This document shows positions 36,154 to 45,051 of a stretch of 64,000 bases of DNA, piece after piece. The notes beneath the pieces were generated by a model. It was not told the DNA's origin and ran no database searches. It was given only the letters and a program-made list of their open reading frames with translations. The stretch spans positions 744,001 through 808,000 of the forward strand of contig JAZKUF010000001.1 in assembly GCA_036625225.1 (NCBI GenBank). The letters are read 5' to 3'. This DNA comes from Accumulibacter jenkinsii (GTDB lineage Bacteria > Pseudomonadota > Gammaproteobacteria > Burkholderiales > Rhodocyclaceae). Both the position numbers and the translations under genes were made by a program. How positions within the stretch are numbered: the stretch's first letter is position 1; each line of letters opens with the position of its first letter.

Positions 36154-36930
36154 ATGACCTACGTCAACATCACCGCCGAAGTGCGCGGCAAAGTCGGCCT
36201 GATCACGCTCAACCGCCCGAAACAACTCAACGCCCTGAATGATGACCTGATGGACGAGCTCGGCAGCGCCCTCGGCGCTTTCGAAGCGGACGAGAACATC
36301 GGCGCGATCGTCATCACCGGCTCGGACAAGGCTTTCGCCGCTGGCGCCGACATCACCGTCATGCAGTCGCTCACCTACATGCAGGCGTACAAGGGCGACT
36401 TCATCACGCGCAACTGGGATACCCTGAAGAACTGCCGCAAGCCGGTCATCGCCGCAGTCGCCGGCTATGCCCTTGGCGGAGGTTGTGAACTCGCGATGAT
36501 GTGCGACATCATCCTCGCCGCCGACAACGCGCAGTTCGGTCAGCCCGAAGTGCGCCTCGGCATTCTCCCCGGTGCCGGCGGCACGCAGCGCCTGCCGCGA
36601 GCGATCTCGAAGGCCAAGGCGATGGAAATGTGCCTCGCTTCGCGCAACATCGATGCCGTCGAAGCCGAACGTGCAGGCCTGGTTTCGCGCGTCGTCCCGG
36701 CCGACAAGCTGCTCGAAGAAGCGATGTCTACGGCCACCCGGATCGCCGGTTTCTCGCTACCGGTAGTGATGATGATCAAGGAATGCATCAACCGCTCGTA
36801 CGAGGGTTCGCTCAGCGAAGGCCTGCTCTTCGAACGTCGCACTTTCCATTCGGCTTTCGCCCTCGACGACCAGAAGGAAGGCATGGCCGCCTTCGTCGAC
36901 AAACGCAAGCCGTCTTTCACCAATCGTTGA
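36154..36930 (+). CDS. Enoyl-CoA hydratase (crotonase)
   Basis: The 258-aa protein is a short crotonase. Oxyanion-hole blocks AAGADI and YALGGGCELAMMCD are present, with both catalytic glutamates (Glu112 and Glu132 in QPEVRLGILPG). It hydrates trans-2-enoyl-CoA to the (S)-3-hydroxyacyl-CoA in beta-oxidation or the butyrate/crotonate route, complementing the (R)-specific MaoC pair. GGAG precedes the ATG at 36154, chosen over an upstream in-frame start. It stands alone, convergent with the esterase gene. Confidence 0.92.
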   Translation: MTYVNITAEVRGKVGLITLNRPKQLNALNDDLMDELGSALGAFEADENIGAIVITGSDKAFAAGADITVMQSLTYMQAYKGDFITRNWDTLKNCRKPVIAAVAGYALGGGCELAMMCDIILAADNAQFGQPEVRLGILPGAGGTQRLPRAISKAKAMEMCLASRNIDAVEAERAGLVSRVVPADKLLEEAMSTATRIAGFSLPVVMMIKECINRSYEGSLSEGLLFERRTFHSAFALDDQKEGMAAFVDKRKPSFTNR

Positions 36931-36941
36931 TTTTTACCTGA

Positions 36942-36980
36942 CTGCCGCCTGCCCCCTTCGCCGAGGGCGGCAAGCGGCAG
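36942..36980. terminator. Imperfect hairpin between convergent genes
   Basis: CTGCCGC (36942-36948) and GCGGCAG (36974-36980) enclose a GC-rich inner stem. It lies in the 63-bp gap between the convergent hydratase and esterase genes. There is no T-run after the stem on the plus strand. Confidence 0.35.
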
Positions 36981-36993
36981 GGCGGGAGCCCGC

Positions 36994-39540
36994 TCAGCAA
37001 TGAGCCAGATCGACCGCGTTCTGAATCGTGATCTGGTCCACCCATGCCCGGGCGTAAACCGTGCTGTAGGTGTTCGAACACGCCGCCACTTCGAGAGTCA
37101 GGGTGACCGTGCGGTTGGCGAACCGCGACAGGTCGATCGCCGCCTGACGTAGCCATTCGGTCTCCTGGTGGACCATGCCGATGGCCGTGACCTCATCAAC
37201 GACCTGTCCGTCGATCAGGACTCTGAAGCTCGCGCTGGTGTAATCGTTGACCCCGGCGCCGAGGTCCAGCCGCCGCACGTAGCTCAGTTCAGGCTGCGAA
37301 CCGAGCACGATGCGCCGCGCAATCGACTGCGCCCGCGCCCCCAGCGCACCCTGCTCGCCTGACGACACCTGGCCGTGGAGCATCGGCCCGCCGCGGAAGG
37401 CGCGCGGATCGTCGAGCAGCAGTTCCCAGCCCGTACCTTCCCAGCCAGCTGTCTGCAGGCTCGCTTCGCGCGGCGCACCAGGTGGGCGAAGCGAGCCTCC
37501 CTTGAGCACCCCGGCAGCTTCGAGCGCCGTCGAAATGATTCCGGGCACGTCGATGCCGAGCGGTGCCGAACTGTCCGGGCGGCGACTCCGGCCAGGCTTG
37601 AGCAGGCCCGCAGCCTCGAGCGACGCCGAGATGATGCCGTGCACGTCAAGGCCGAAAGGCCGGTTGCTGGCCGCACGTGGATCGTTCGCACCGGCGCCTG
37701 TCGCTTCGCCCTGCCCGTGCGCGCTTTCTTCCCTGAAGATCCGCTCGCCACTTTCGGCGCTGCCGGCGCCCGCGCTCGCCCTGGCGCCCGCCGCCGGCCG
37801 GGAGGCGGGTTCGGCTGCCGCCGGGCGCTCGGCAAGCAGGCCCCAGAAATCGGCAATCCGGTGCGTCGACGAAATCCCGACCGCGTTGAAGAAAGGCGCC
37901 GCCGTGCCGCATTGATGCGGTTCGGCGCCCGGATCGAGCGCGGCGCCGTGCGACATGCCGGTGATGGTATAGGACTCGATCAGTTCGTCGCCGTCCGGCC
38001 CCTGCCAGACCCGGCGCGGATAGCCGTCGACCGTCATCCGGATGGTCGGCTGCAGATCGATGCCGTGCAGGTCGGTCCACTGCTTGATGATTTCTTCGGC
38101 ATTGACCGGCTTGACGGCGGTGTCGGCGTCGCCATGCCAGACCGACAGCTTCGGCCAGGGTCCCGCATGCGGCGACGCTGCCCGCACCAGTTCGCCCCAT
38201 TCGGCGGCCGAACGTGAACGCCCCTGGAAGATGCTCTCGAGCCCCTCCTGCAGACCCCTCGCAGTACGATAGGGAACGCCCGCAATGACCGCACCGCCGG
38301 CGAACACCTCCGGATAGGTCGCCAGCATGACGTTGGTCATGGCGCCGCCGGACGACGTCCCGGTGACGTAGACCCGCTTCGAGTCGAGGCGGTGATCGCC
38401 GAGCATCCGGTCGACCATCTGCCTGATCGACAGCGGCTCGCCTCTCTCTCGCTCATTGTCTTCCGGCCGGAACCAGTTGAAGCAGCGCAAGGGGTTGTTG
38501 TTGAATTGCTGCTGTGGCAGCAGGAGCGCAAAACCGTAGCGATCGGCGAGCGTAGACCAGCCGCTGCCCTTGTTGTACGAGGCCGCACTCTGCGTGCAGC
38601 CATGCAGTACGACGACCAGCGGCGCGTTGGCCGGCAGACCAGCGGGGACGTAGCTGTACATCCGCAGTTCGCCGGGGTTGGAGCCGAAAGCGGTGACTTC
38701 GAGCAGCCGGTTCTCCTGCGCGTCGACTTGCTCCGACCAGGCCTGGACGGCCGTCAGCGCCGACAGGAGCTTCTCCCAGCGGCTTCCGTGCGGCGTCTTC
38801 GCCGCGAGTTTTGCCATGTTGGCGATGGCGGCCACTTTATGACCCAGTTTGTTCAGCATTGGATTACTCCTGTCATCGGACGAGGTGGTGAGCAGACCGA
38901 TCTCGATCAACTTTCGGACCGGCAAGAAAACGGAATGGAAAAGGCCGGCATCGGCCACGCCACCGCGTTGCGGATCAAGCCAGGCGGGGGGCGCGGCGTC
39001 CGCCGCCAGGCCATAGGTGTGACTGATCAGCGCCCGCCGGCCCTGCCAGCAGGCACTGAACTGGAGCGCGGCCACCGGACAGCCGCGATTGATCCAGACA
39101 CCGAACAGTTCGCTGGCGACGATCGCCCGCGTCTCGTCGGCACAGGCGAGTTGCAGGAGGCCGGCCAGTGCCTCGCCGAAGGGCAGATCCTGGACGCCGA
39201 CCGCAGAGAGGATCTGCGCTGCCGGCGTCGCCTCCACCCGCGTCGGACCGAAGAGCACACGCGGCGCGTTGCCGTCGGCGGCGATCGCCAGTGGCCGCAA
39301 ATCGGCATAGCAGCGAATCGCCTCGAGCGTCTGCGACTGTTGCGGCGCAGCCATTGCCCCGAGCAGCAGATGTGCGGCGTATTGCGGCGTCGTCAGGGGT
39401 GAGCCTCGCCCGCGGGGGCCGGGAGGCATCAGCCCGCCGGTAACCATCAGCGTGACGCGAAAGCGTAGGTCGCGGCGCGACTCGCCGAGAATGTCGGCCA
39501 GCCGCTCGCTGAATTCGTAACGTGCAAGTCCATTTACCAT
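36994..39540 (-). CDS. PHB depolymerase-family esterase with extra N- and C-terminal domains
   Basis: The 848-aa frame has four parts. Residues 1-200 are a separate domain (LGESRRDLRFRVTLMVTG, TPQYAAHLLLGAMAAPQQ) that I cannot name. Residues 228-540 are a PHB-depolymerase/LpqC-type esterase: VVVLHGCTQSAASYN, nucleophile Ser396 in GTSSG, Asp471 or Asp473, and His531. Residues 600-700 hold two copies of a D-V-x-G-I-I-S-x-x-LEAAG-x-L-K motif in an Ala/Arg-rich linker. Residues 710-848 form a beta-sandwich-like domain. AGGAG sits just before Met228 (base 38859), so the esterase may also be made from an internal start. No signal peptide is seen, which suggests intracellular PHB mobilisation. Confidence 0.8.
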   Translation of the reverse strand: MVNGLARYEFSERLADILGESRRDLRFRVTLMVTGGLMPPGPRGRGSPLTTPQYAAHLLLGAMAAPQQSQTLEAIRCYADLRPLAIAADGNAPRVLFGPTRVEATPAAQILSAVGVQDLPFGEALAGLLQLACADETRAIVASELFGVWINRGCPVAALQFSACWQGRRALISHTYGLAADAAPPAWLDPQRGGVADAGLFHSVFLPVRKLIEIGLLTTSSDDRSNPMLNKLGHKVAAIANMAKLAAKTPHGSRWEKLLSALTAVQAWSEQVDAQENRLLEVTAFGSNPGELRMYSYVPAGLPANAPLVVVLHGCTQSAASYNKGSGWSTLADRYGFALLLPQQQFNNNPLRCFNWFRPEDNERERGEPLSIRQMVDRMLGDHRLDSKRVYVTGTSSGGAMTNVMLATYPEVFAGGAVIAGVPYRTARGLQEGLESIFQGRSRSAAEWGELVRAASPHAGPWPKLSVWHGDADTAVKPVNAEEIIKQWTDLHGIDLQPTIRMTVDGYPRRVWQGPDGDELIESYTITGMSHGAALDPGAEPHQCGTAAPFFNAVGISSTHRIADFWGLLAERPAAAEPASRPAAGARASAGAGSAESGERIFREESAHGQGEATGAGANDPRAASNRPFGLDVHGIISASLEAAGLLKPGRSRRPDSSAPLGIDVPGIISTALEAAGVLKGGSLRPPGAPREASLQTAGWEGTGWELLLDDPRAFRGGPMLHGQVSSGEQGALGARAQSIARRIVLGSQPELSYVRRLDLGAGVNDYTSASFRVLIDGQVVDEVTAIGMVHQETEWLRQAAIDLSRFANRTVTLTLEVAACSNTYSTVYARAWVDQITIQNAVDLAHC

Positions 39541-39798
39541 ACCGCAACGATAACATGCCTCGAAGCAGTTTGCATCTATTTATTTAGTAAGTGACGAGAA
39601 TAAATTTAATTGACCGCGCTGCGCTCCTGGTCGCCGCTTCGATGCCGTGCTGGCGATCACCAGGCTGCACTCGATGCCAAAGGGATCCCGAACATCGACG
39701 CCGTTCTCAAGCACCTAGCCAGGGAGGATGAGGGGCACTCAGCGGCAATTCGTTGAGTTCGGCGCGGGCTTCCCGCCACGCGGTGGGGAGAAATCGCC
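39541..39798. other. AT-rich esterase upstream region and decayed IS66 5' flank
   Basis: The first ~70 bases are much richer in A/T than the surroundings and probably contain the minus-strand promoter of the esterase gene (AAATAAATAG-like -10 sequences). From about 39620 the sequence reads as broken coding DNA leading into the IS66 remnant. No intact ORF is supported. Confidence 0.4.
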
Positions 39799-40284
39799 GG
39801 GCTTAAACAGCAACTCGAGTGGTTCAAACGTCAGATCTTCGGTCAGAAGAGCGAACGACCTATCGAGATCGGGCCCAACGGCCAGATGACGCTGGGCGAT
39901 TGGTCTCCCCCGCCCGCCTCCTCGCCGCCGGGCCCCTCAGGGCCGCGTGATTGCCGCCCATACCCGCCGCGGCTTCTTCGAGGCGCAGGCGGCCGAACCG
40001 GAAGCGGCGGCCGAAGCGCTGGCGCTGATCGGCGAACTGTTCGCGATCGAGGAAGATATCCGGCGCGCCCAGCTGAGCGGCGAGCAGAAGAAAGATCACC
40101 GACGACTGGCCCACGCCAAGCCGGTCGTCGAGCGCTTCTTCGCTTAGGGTCAAGAACGCTTTGCCGCCCAGGGTCTGCTGCCCAGCAACCCGTTGACCCA
40201 GACGCTGGCCTATGCGCGCAACCACCGCTTCGGACTGGAAGTCTTTCTCACCGACCCGGACGTTCCGATCGATACGAACGGAGT
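39799..40284 (+). pseudogene. IS66-family transposase remnant (tnpC-like)
   Basis: Translation gives LKQQLEWFKRQIFGQKSER, the characteristic N-terminal block of IS66 TnpC transposases. After a frame change comes HTRRGFFEAQAAEPEAAAEAL, then HAKPVVERFFA. A TAG at 40145-40147 interrupts where TGG (Trp) is expected. Beyond it, LLPSNPLTQTLAYARN and LEVFLTDPDVPIDTN continue the C-terminal part. The zinc-binding, HTH and DDE core between the two blocks is missing. It is a dead, internally deleted element. I cannot find its terminal inverted repeats. Confidence 0.85.
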
Positions 40285-40400
40285 TGCCGGTTACTCATCA
40301 CCTCCATTCCTGGACGCTACTGGTACATGGGCAGCCACAACGACCGGCTGGGAATGATCGAGGATTCCGGCTCGACCGCGGTCAGCGCGCCGTGGCCCGC
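40285..40400. other. Remnant sequence between IS66 relic and WS/DGAT gene
   Basis: One frame reads GRYWYMGSHNDRLGMIEDSG, which looks protein-like but has no start codon or family I recognise. It is treated as debris next to the IS relic. Confidence 0.3.
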
Positions 40401-41792
40401 TCACGACGCCGGCTGGTGCGCGTCGAGGACCGACTGTTCGAGTTCAGACAAGGCGGCGGCGACGTAGGCGCTGAGGCGATCGAGGTGTGGCAGTTCATCG
40501 GTGGCAATGAGCCCGAAGTGCAGTTGCCCGGCGTAGCTGAAGAGCGTGATGTTGAGCAGATTCCCCGGCGGTAGCGTGCTGATCGGATGCAATTCTTCCA
40601 GGCGCGCGCCCTTGACGTACAGATACTCGGGTGGCCCTGGCAGGTTGGAAACCAGCGTATTGCCGGCCGGCGGCAGATGGTTGCTGAGCCCGAGCATCTC
40701 CGCGAGTTGCCCGACGACGCCGGTGATCAGGGTGTAGGACTCGATCGCCTCGGGCGGCACGCTGTCGATCATCGAGCGGACGTTACGCAGCGAGAAACCG
40801 ATGTTGCGCAGGCGGACATAGGGGTCGTCGGTGGGCGGCGAGAGTTCGACCGGAATGATGCCGATTTTGTTGCCACCCCCCTGGTCACCTTCCTGGCGAA
40901 GGTTGACCGGCATCTGGATGGTGATCGGCCGCTTGAGTTCGATTCCCTGGTCACAGAGATAGCGCCGCAGGGCGCCGTCGAGGCAGGTCAGGGCGACATG
41001 GTTCAGCGTCGAGCGGGTGCGGCTGCGTATCAGGTTCACCCGCGCCATGCTGACGCTGGCCGTGGCAAACTGGCGGCCGAGGGTGACCTGCCCGGTCAGG
41101 GGCGTATTGCCATCGGCGACAAAGGGCAGGGAAATCGCGTTGCGGGTGAGCTTGACGCTTTCGAGCAGCAACATGGCGGCCAGACGACCCATCCCGAGAA
41201 CGTGTCTGCCCGTCCCTTCGAGGCCGGCGAGCAGCGACTGCGCGAGTTTCTCCTCGCTTCGCGAATGGCCGCTGCCCGTGTGGCGGACCGACCACATCGG
41301 CCGCAGTACCATCTCCGCCGCGGTCGTGGAGAGCGAATCGGCCGCCCAGCGCATCATCGTGACGCCATCGGCACAGGCGTGATGCATCTTGAGGTACAAG
41401 GCAAAGCGCCCCTCGTTGATCCCCTCGATGACGTGCAACTGCCACAGCGGGCGCGAGCGGTCGAGCAAGGGCTGATGCAGCGTCGACACCAGGCGATACA
41501 ACGCCTCGCGGCCGTTCCTGCCGCGCGGCAAACGGTGATGGAAAACATGCTGCGAGAGGTCCACCGACGCGCACTCCTGCCAGCAGGGCCTGGCCGTCAG
41601 CGAAAAGCGGATGACCCGGTTGAATGGCGGCTGCACGTCGCTGAAGGTGAGGAACTCGCGATACAGATCGGCGGCGAAATCGGGCTTCGATCGCGCCGGC
41701 CGCTTGCAGATCATCAAGCCGCCGACGTGCTTCGGGCTCGCTTGCGACTCGGCGATGAAGAACGCCACATCCAGCAGGGAAAGTTTGTTCAT
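40401..41792 (-). CDS. Wax ester synthase / diacylglycerol acyltransferase
   Basis: WS/DGAT enzymes esterify acyl-CoA with fatty alcohols or diacylglycerol, making wax esters or triacylglycerol at membranes and lipid droplets. The 463-aa protein has the catalytic motif HHACADG (HHxxxDG, residues 137-143), the N-terminal MNKLSLLDVAFFIAES typical of the family, PLWQLHVIEG, and the late NLPGPPEYLYVKGARL segment. The ATG at 41792 has AAGGAAG upstream; the longer frame would overrun the LysR gene. A second neutral-lipid store beside PHA is implied. Confidence 0.93.
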   Translation of the reverse strand: MNKLSLLDVAFFIAESQASPKHVGGLMICKRPARSKPDFAADLYREFLTFSDVQPPFNRVIRFSLTARPCWQECASVDLSQHVFHHRLPRGRNGREALYRLVSTLHQPLLDRSRPLWQLHVIEGINEGRFALYLKMHHACADGVTMMRWAADSLSTTAAEMVLRPMWSVRHTGSGHSRSEEKLAQSLLAGLEGTGRHVLGMGRLAAMLLLESVKLTRNAISLPFVADGNTPLTGQVTLGRQFATASVSMARVNLIRSRTRSTLNHVALTCLDGALRRYLCDQGIELKRPITIQMPVNLRQEGDQGGGNKIGIIPVELSPPTDDPYVRLRNIGFSLRNVRSMIDSVPPEAIESYTLITGVVGQLAEMLGLSNHLPPAGNTLVSNLPGPPEYLYVKGARLEELHPISTLPPGNLLNITLFSYAGQLHFGLIATDELPHLDRLSAYVAAALSELEQSVLDAHQPAS

Positions 41793-41844
41793 CGCCGCTT
41801 CCTTCGCCCTTCGCATCTCGTTCGAGGTGTTGCCCCGCCTATTC

Positions 41845-42801
41845 TCATTCCTCCGCCACCTTGGCCGCCTCACTGCACAACCACTGGCGAAAGGCCTCGA
41901 CCATCGGCCGTTCGGCCAGCGCCTCCGGCACCACAAGATAGTAGGCCCGCGTGCGGCGTATGACAATAGCGAAGGGTTGCACGAGGCGTCCGGCAAGCAC
42001 CTCGGCTTCCACCAGTGGCTTCGAGGCCAGCGCCACGCCGACGCCGTCGATGGCCGCCGAGAGCACCAGTCCGGGGTCGCTGAAATGGGTACCGGCATCG
42101 GCCTTGATGCCGTTCACCCCGGCGACCTGCAGCCATTCCGCCCAGGTCGGGCGGTCCATCAGTTCCATGCTCGACTCGTCATGAAGAAGGTTGTGGCGCC
42201 GCAGATCGGCAGGCGTGTTCAGGGGGCGCATGCCGTACAGCAGGCGCGGACTGCAGACCACCGCATAGGCCGGCGCGAACAGGCGATCGACGCGGCAACC
42301 CTCATACTGACCATGACCGAAGCGGATGAAGACGCCGGTTTCTTCGTCGCGCACATCGATGCCGGCAGGCCCCGCAACGCCAACGGTATCACGGGCGTCG
42401 ATCGTTTCGAGCGACGCCACCAGGTGCAGTTCGATCTCGGGATGCGCTGCAGTGAACTGCGGCAGGTGGCGGATCAGCCACCGGGTCAGGAGGGCCGGCG
42501 GCGAGGTGACGATCAGATGGCCGCCGCTTTCGTGCCGGCGGGTGCATTCGATCGCCGCGGCAAAACACTGCAGACCCTCGCGCACCTTCGGCAGCATCGC
42601 CCGTCCGGCGTCCGTCAGTTCGACGGCACGCGTCAGTCGATGAAAGAGGGCAAAGCCGAGATAGGTCTCGAGCCCGCGGATCTTGTGGCTGATCGCCGTC
42701 GGCGTCACCGACAGTTCGGCGCCGGCGTCCTTGAAACTCAGGTGCCGGGCGGCGGCTTCGAAAGCGCGCAGGGCGCCGAGGGGAGGCAGACGGTAGGTCA
42801 T
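41845..42801 (-). CDS. LysR-family regulator (GcvA-like)
   Basis: The 318-aa protein has a LysR winged HTH (LGALRAFEAAARHLSFKDA, then LSVTPTAISHKIRGLE) and a periplasmic-binding-like effector domain. The YRLPPLGALRAFEAAARH opening is typical of the GcvA subgroup. The WS/DGAT gene follows 52 bases downstream on the same strand, so the regulator may be co-transcribed with it. A palindrome in front of the start suggests autoregulation. The effector is unknown. Confidence 0.9.
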   Translation of the reverse strand: MTYRLPPLGALRAFEAAARHLSFKDAGAELSVTPTAISHKIRGLETYLGFALFHRLTRAVELTDAGRAMLPKVREGLQCFAAAIECTRRHESGGHLIVTSPPALLTRWLIRHLPQFTAAHPEIELHLVASLETIDARDTVGVAGPAGIDVRDEETGVFIRFGHGQYEGCRVDRLFAPAYAVVCSPRLLYGMRPLNTPADLRRHNLLHDESSMELMDRPTWAEWLQVAGVNGIKADAGTHFSDPGLVLSAAIDGVGVALASKPLVEAEVLAGRLVQPFAIVIRRTRAYYLVVPEALAERPMVEAFRQWLCSEAAKVAEE

Positions 42802-42806
42802 ATGAA

Positions 42807-42819
42807 TGAGATATTCTCA
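42807..42819. promoter_or_regulatory. Palindrome upstream of the LysR gene
   Basis: TGAGATATTCTCA has 5-bp arms (TGAGA/TCTCA) around TAT. It sits 5 bases before the LysR start and within the divergent region shared with the 59-aa ORF. It could be an autoregulatory LysR site. Confidence 0.4.
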
Positions 42820-42916
42820 CGCATCGGCTGACATTTGCTCGTTTGCCGGCCGGCGCGCAAAGAAATACAGTAGCGTCGAATTCCCGGACAGCGGGAACCC
42901 CACAAGGAAGAAGCAA

Positions 42917-43096
42917 ATGAAAACCGACCTCAACCGTGAACAGATCATGACAATCGTTGAGCGCGCTCGTTACGAACGCAGCCTCGCCGCCGGCGAGATG
43001 ATTGCTGTCGCCGCCCACAAGGCGCTGGCCCGGCTGGCCCACTCGGCCGACCGCTTCCTGCACCTCTTGCTGATGTCGCCCACCGTCCGCCACTGA
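42917..43096 (+). CDS. 59-aa protein of unknown function
   Basis: AAGGAAG lies six bases before the ATG at 42917. The product (MKTDLNREQIMTIVERARY and onward) is a basic, amphipathic helix pair ending in FLHLLLMSPTVRH. It is divergent from the LysR gene and upstream of the thioesterase gene. No family is recognised. The good ribosome-binding site and regular helix support coding, but size keeps confidence moderate. Confidence 0.5.
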   Translation: MKTDLNREQIMTIVERARYERSLAAGEMIAVAAHKALARLAHSADRFLHLLLMSPTVRH

Positions 43097-43163
43097 GCGG
43101 ACGATCCAGCAGCTACCGCTGGCGCGCAGCCGGCCCTGTCCGTCTGCGTGCTGAAAGGATGCC

Positions 43164-43643
43164 ATGCCGAGAATCCGGATCGAGCTGCCGGCGCATTTCG
43201 TCTTCTCCACCGAGATCACGCTCTACCTCAGCCACATGAACTACGGAGGTCACCTCGACAACGCGCTGCTGCTGTCGGTGGTGTCGGAAGCGCGGCTACG
43301 CTTTTTCAAGTCCTTGGGCTACACCGAACTCGACATCGAAGGGCTCGGCATCATCGTTGCCGACGCGGCCGTGCAGTACCAGTCGGAAGCATTCCACGGC
43401 GAGGTCATGGTGCTTCGCATGACCGCCGCCGACTTCGGCAGCAAGGGCTGTGACCTGCTGTGGTCGATGACCGAGCAGTCGAGCGGGCGCGAGGTTGCCC
43501 GCGGCAAGACCGGCATCGTCTTCTTCGACTACGCCGCGCGCCAGGTGGCCGCAGTACCCGAGAACTTCCGCCGCCGGCTGGCGGCGTCTACACTGCCAGA
43601 TACTCGCGACTCAGGCGCTTCTGGAGAAACTGCACCTGTTTGA
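43164..43643 (+). CDS. Acyl-CoA thioesterase (4HBT hotdog)
   Basis: The 159-aa protein is a hotdog thioesterase of the YbgC/4HBT type. ITLYLSHMNYGGHLDNALLL corresponds to the active-site region, with Asn-Tyr-Gly-Gly-His-Leu-Asp in place of the more common D-x-D/N pattern. VRGKTGIVFFDY-like sequence (residues 111-124) forms the final strand. It releases free acid from an acyl-CoA. The last ~18 residues overlap the convergent DUF294 gene by 56 bases. Confidence 0.82.
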   Translation: MPRIRIELPAHFVFSTEITLYLSHMNYGGHLDNALLLSVVSEARLRFFKSLGYTELDIEGLGIIVADAAVQYQSEAFHGEVMVLRMTAADFGSKGCDLLWSMTEQSSGREVARGKTGIVFFDYAARQVAAVPENFRRRLAASTLPDTRDSGASGETAPV

Positions 43644-45051
43644 GGGATTCCTTGAGGATCAGTCGGTCGAGTTCGTGCAGTTCGTCGGGATTGACTCGAT
43701 TGGAAGCCGTCTCGGGCGACCGGTTGACCTGCTGCTCCAGCCTGAGACGCTGGATGTGGTGGAAGGCGTCGATCAGCGCCGCCAGCTCGAAAGTCGCAAG
43801 ACCCGTCTCCTGAGCGCTGACGCGTAGCCGCTCGACGGTATTGGTATCCGCAACCTGCCTCGCCAGGGCATAGATCCGGGCCGCGTCGACGAAGGGCCGT
43901 GAGCCATGTTTCTTGAGATCGATGGTGTGCGGAAAGTCCTTGTCCCGGTCGTAGCGAAAACCTTTCCACCAGGTCAGTGGCGACTCCCAGTTGATCGTGT
44001 TTTCGACCATCGCACGGATGAAGATCGGGTACGACGAGGCACGTTCGAGCAACCAGTCACGCAGCTCGTCGACCAGCGACTCCTGTCCGTAGAGCGCGCG
44101 CAGATCGAAAAAGATGCTCGAATTGAGCAGGGCCTCCGGTTGCGGGGTTGCCAGCCAGTCGGAGAAGGCCGTCCGCCACTCGTCCGTGGAAAGACACCAC
44201 TGCGGGTTGCTGGCCATGATGTTGCCCTTGCAGAGCGGAAAACCACAGGCATCGAGCGCTTCATTGACCGCCCGCGCAAAAGGCAGGAACGCTTCGCGCA
44301 GGCACGCCGCCTGCTGACCGGACTCGGCAGCGAAGATGAGGCCGTTGTCCTGGTCGGTGGCGAGCGTCTGCTCGAGCCGCCCCTCGGAGCCGAACACCAG
44401 CCAGCACCACTGGACGTAGGGTAGATCGAACTGTCCGGCGACGAGCTCGATCACCTGCAGGGTCAGGAGATCGTTGAGCGAGGAGATGCGCTGACAGAGA
44501 GCGTCCGCCGCCACCCGTTCGGCGACCAGCCGGGCAACGAAGCCGCGGACCTCCCGCGCGAGGCCAACCAGGGTCGGCAGATCGCGCGCCGCGAGGATCG
44601 CCAGCACGAGGTCGGTGTTCTGCGCTCCCGGCAGGGTATGGAGATCGGTCTGCGATACCAGATTGAAGTAGCTGCCATCCGCTTCGGTGAGCACCAGGTG
44701 GCGGACACCGCGCCGCACCATCACCACGCTCGCCTGGTGAGCGGTAGCGTCGGCCGGGACGGTGATCAGGCCGCTGGTCATCACCGTCGCGATCGGCGCC
44801 TGCAGATCGCAGGCTTCGAGCGCCACGCGGCGCACCACGTCATGCAGGGTAACGATGCCGAGGGGCAGGCGTCCGCCTTCGTCGAGCACCACCACTGCAT
44901 CGGCGCGCAGACGATCGAGCAGCAGCAGGGTCTCGCGCACGCTGACCGCGGGCCTGACCGTCAGCGGCAGCCCGCGGACGAGGTAGCGCAGCGCGACGTA
45001 GGGTGAGAAAGGGGCGACGCTTGCCGGGCGCTCAATACTTGAGTCGGGCAT
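43588..45051 (-). CDS. CBS-pair and DUF294 nucleotidyltransferase-like signalling protein
   Basis: The 487-aa protein has two CBS domains at about residues 25-145 (VRETLLLLDRLRADAVVVLD, VMTSGLITVPADATAHQA). A DUF294 nucleotidyltransferase-like domain follows, with GS at 221-222 and the acidic DQD at 233-235 (FGSEGRLEQTLATDQDNG), and then its C-terminal helical domain. CBS pairs bind adenine nucleotides; such proteins occur with CrbS/acetate-type regulatory clusters. It overlaps the upstream exonuclease gene by 20 bases, so both are in one operon. Confidence 0.88.
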   Translation of the reverse strand: MPDSSIERPASVAPFSPYVALRYLVRGLPLTVRPAVSVRETLLLLDRLRADAVVVLDEGGRLPLGIVTLHDVVRRVALEACDLQAPIATVMTSGLITVPADATAHQASVVMVRRGVRHLVLTEADGSYFNLVSQTDLHTLPGAQNTDLVLAILAARDLPTLVGLAREVRGFVARLVAERVAADALCQRISSLNDLLTLQVIELVAGQFDLPYVQWCWLVFGSEGRLEQTLATDQDNGLIFAAESGQQAACLREAFLPFARAVNEALDACGFPLCKGNIMASNPQWCLSTDEWRTAFSDWLATPQPEALLNSSIFFDLRALYGQESLVDELRDWLLERASSYPIFIRAMVENTINWESPLTWWKGFRYDRDKDFPHTIDLKKHGSRPFVDAARIYALARQVADTNTVERLRVSAQETGLATFELAALIDAFHHIQRLRLEQQVNRSPETASNRVNPDELHELDRLILKESLKQVQFLQKRLSREYLAV

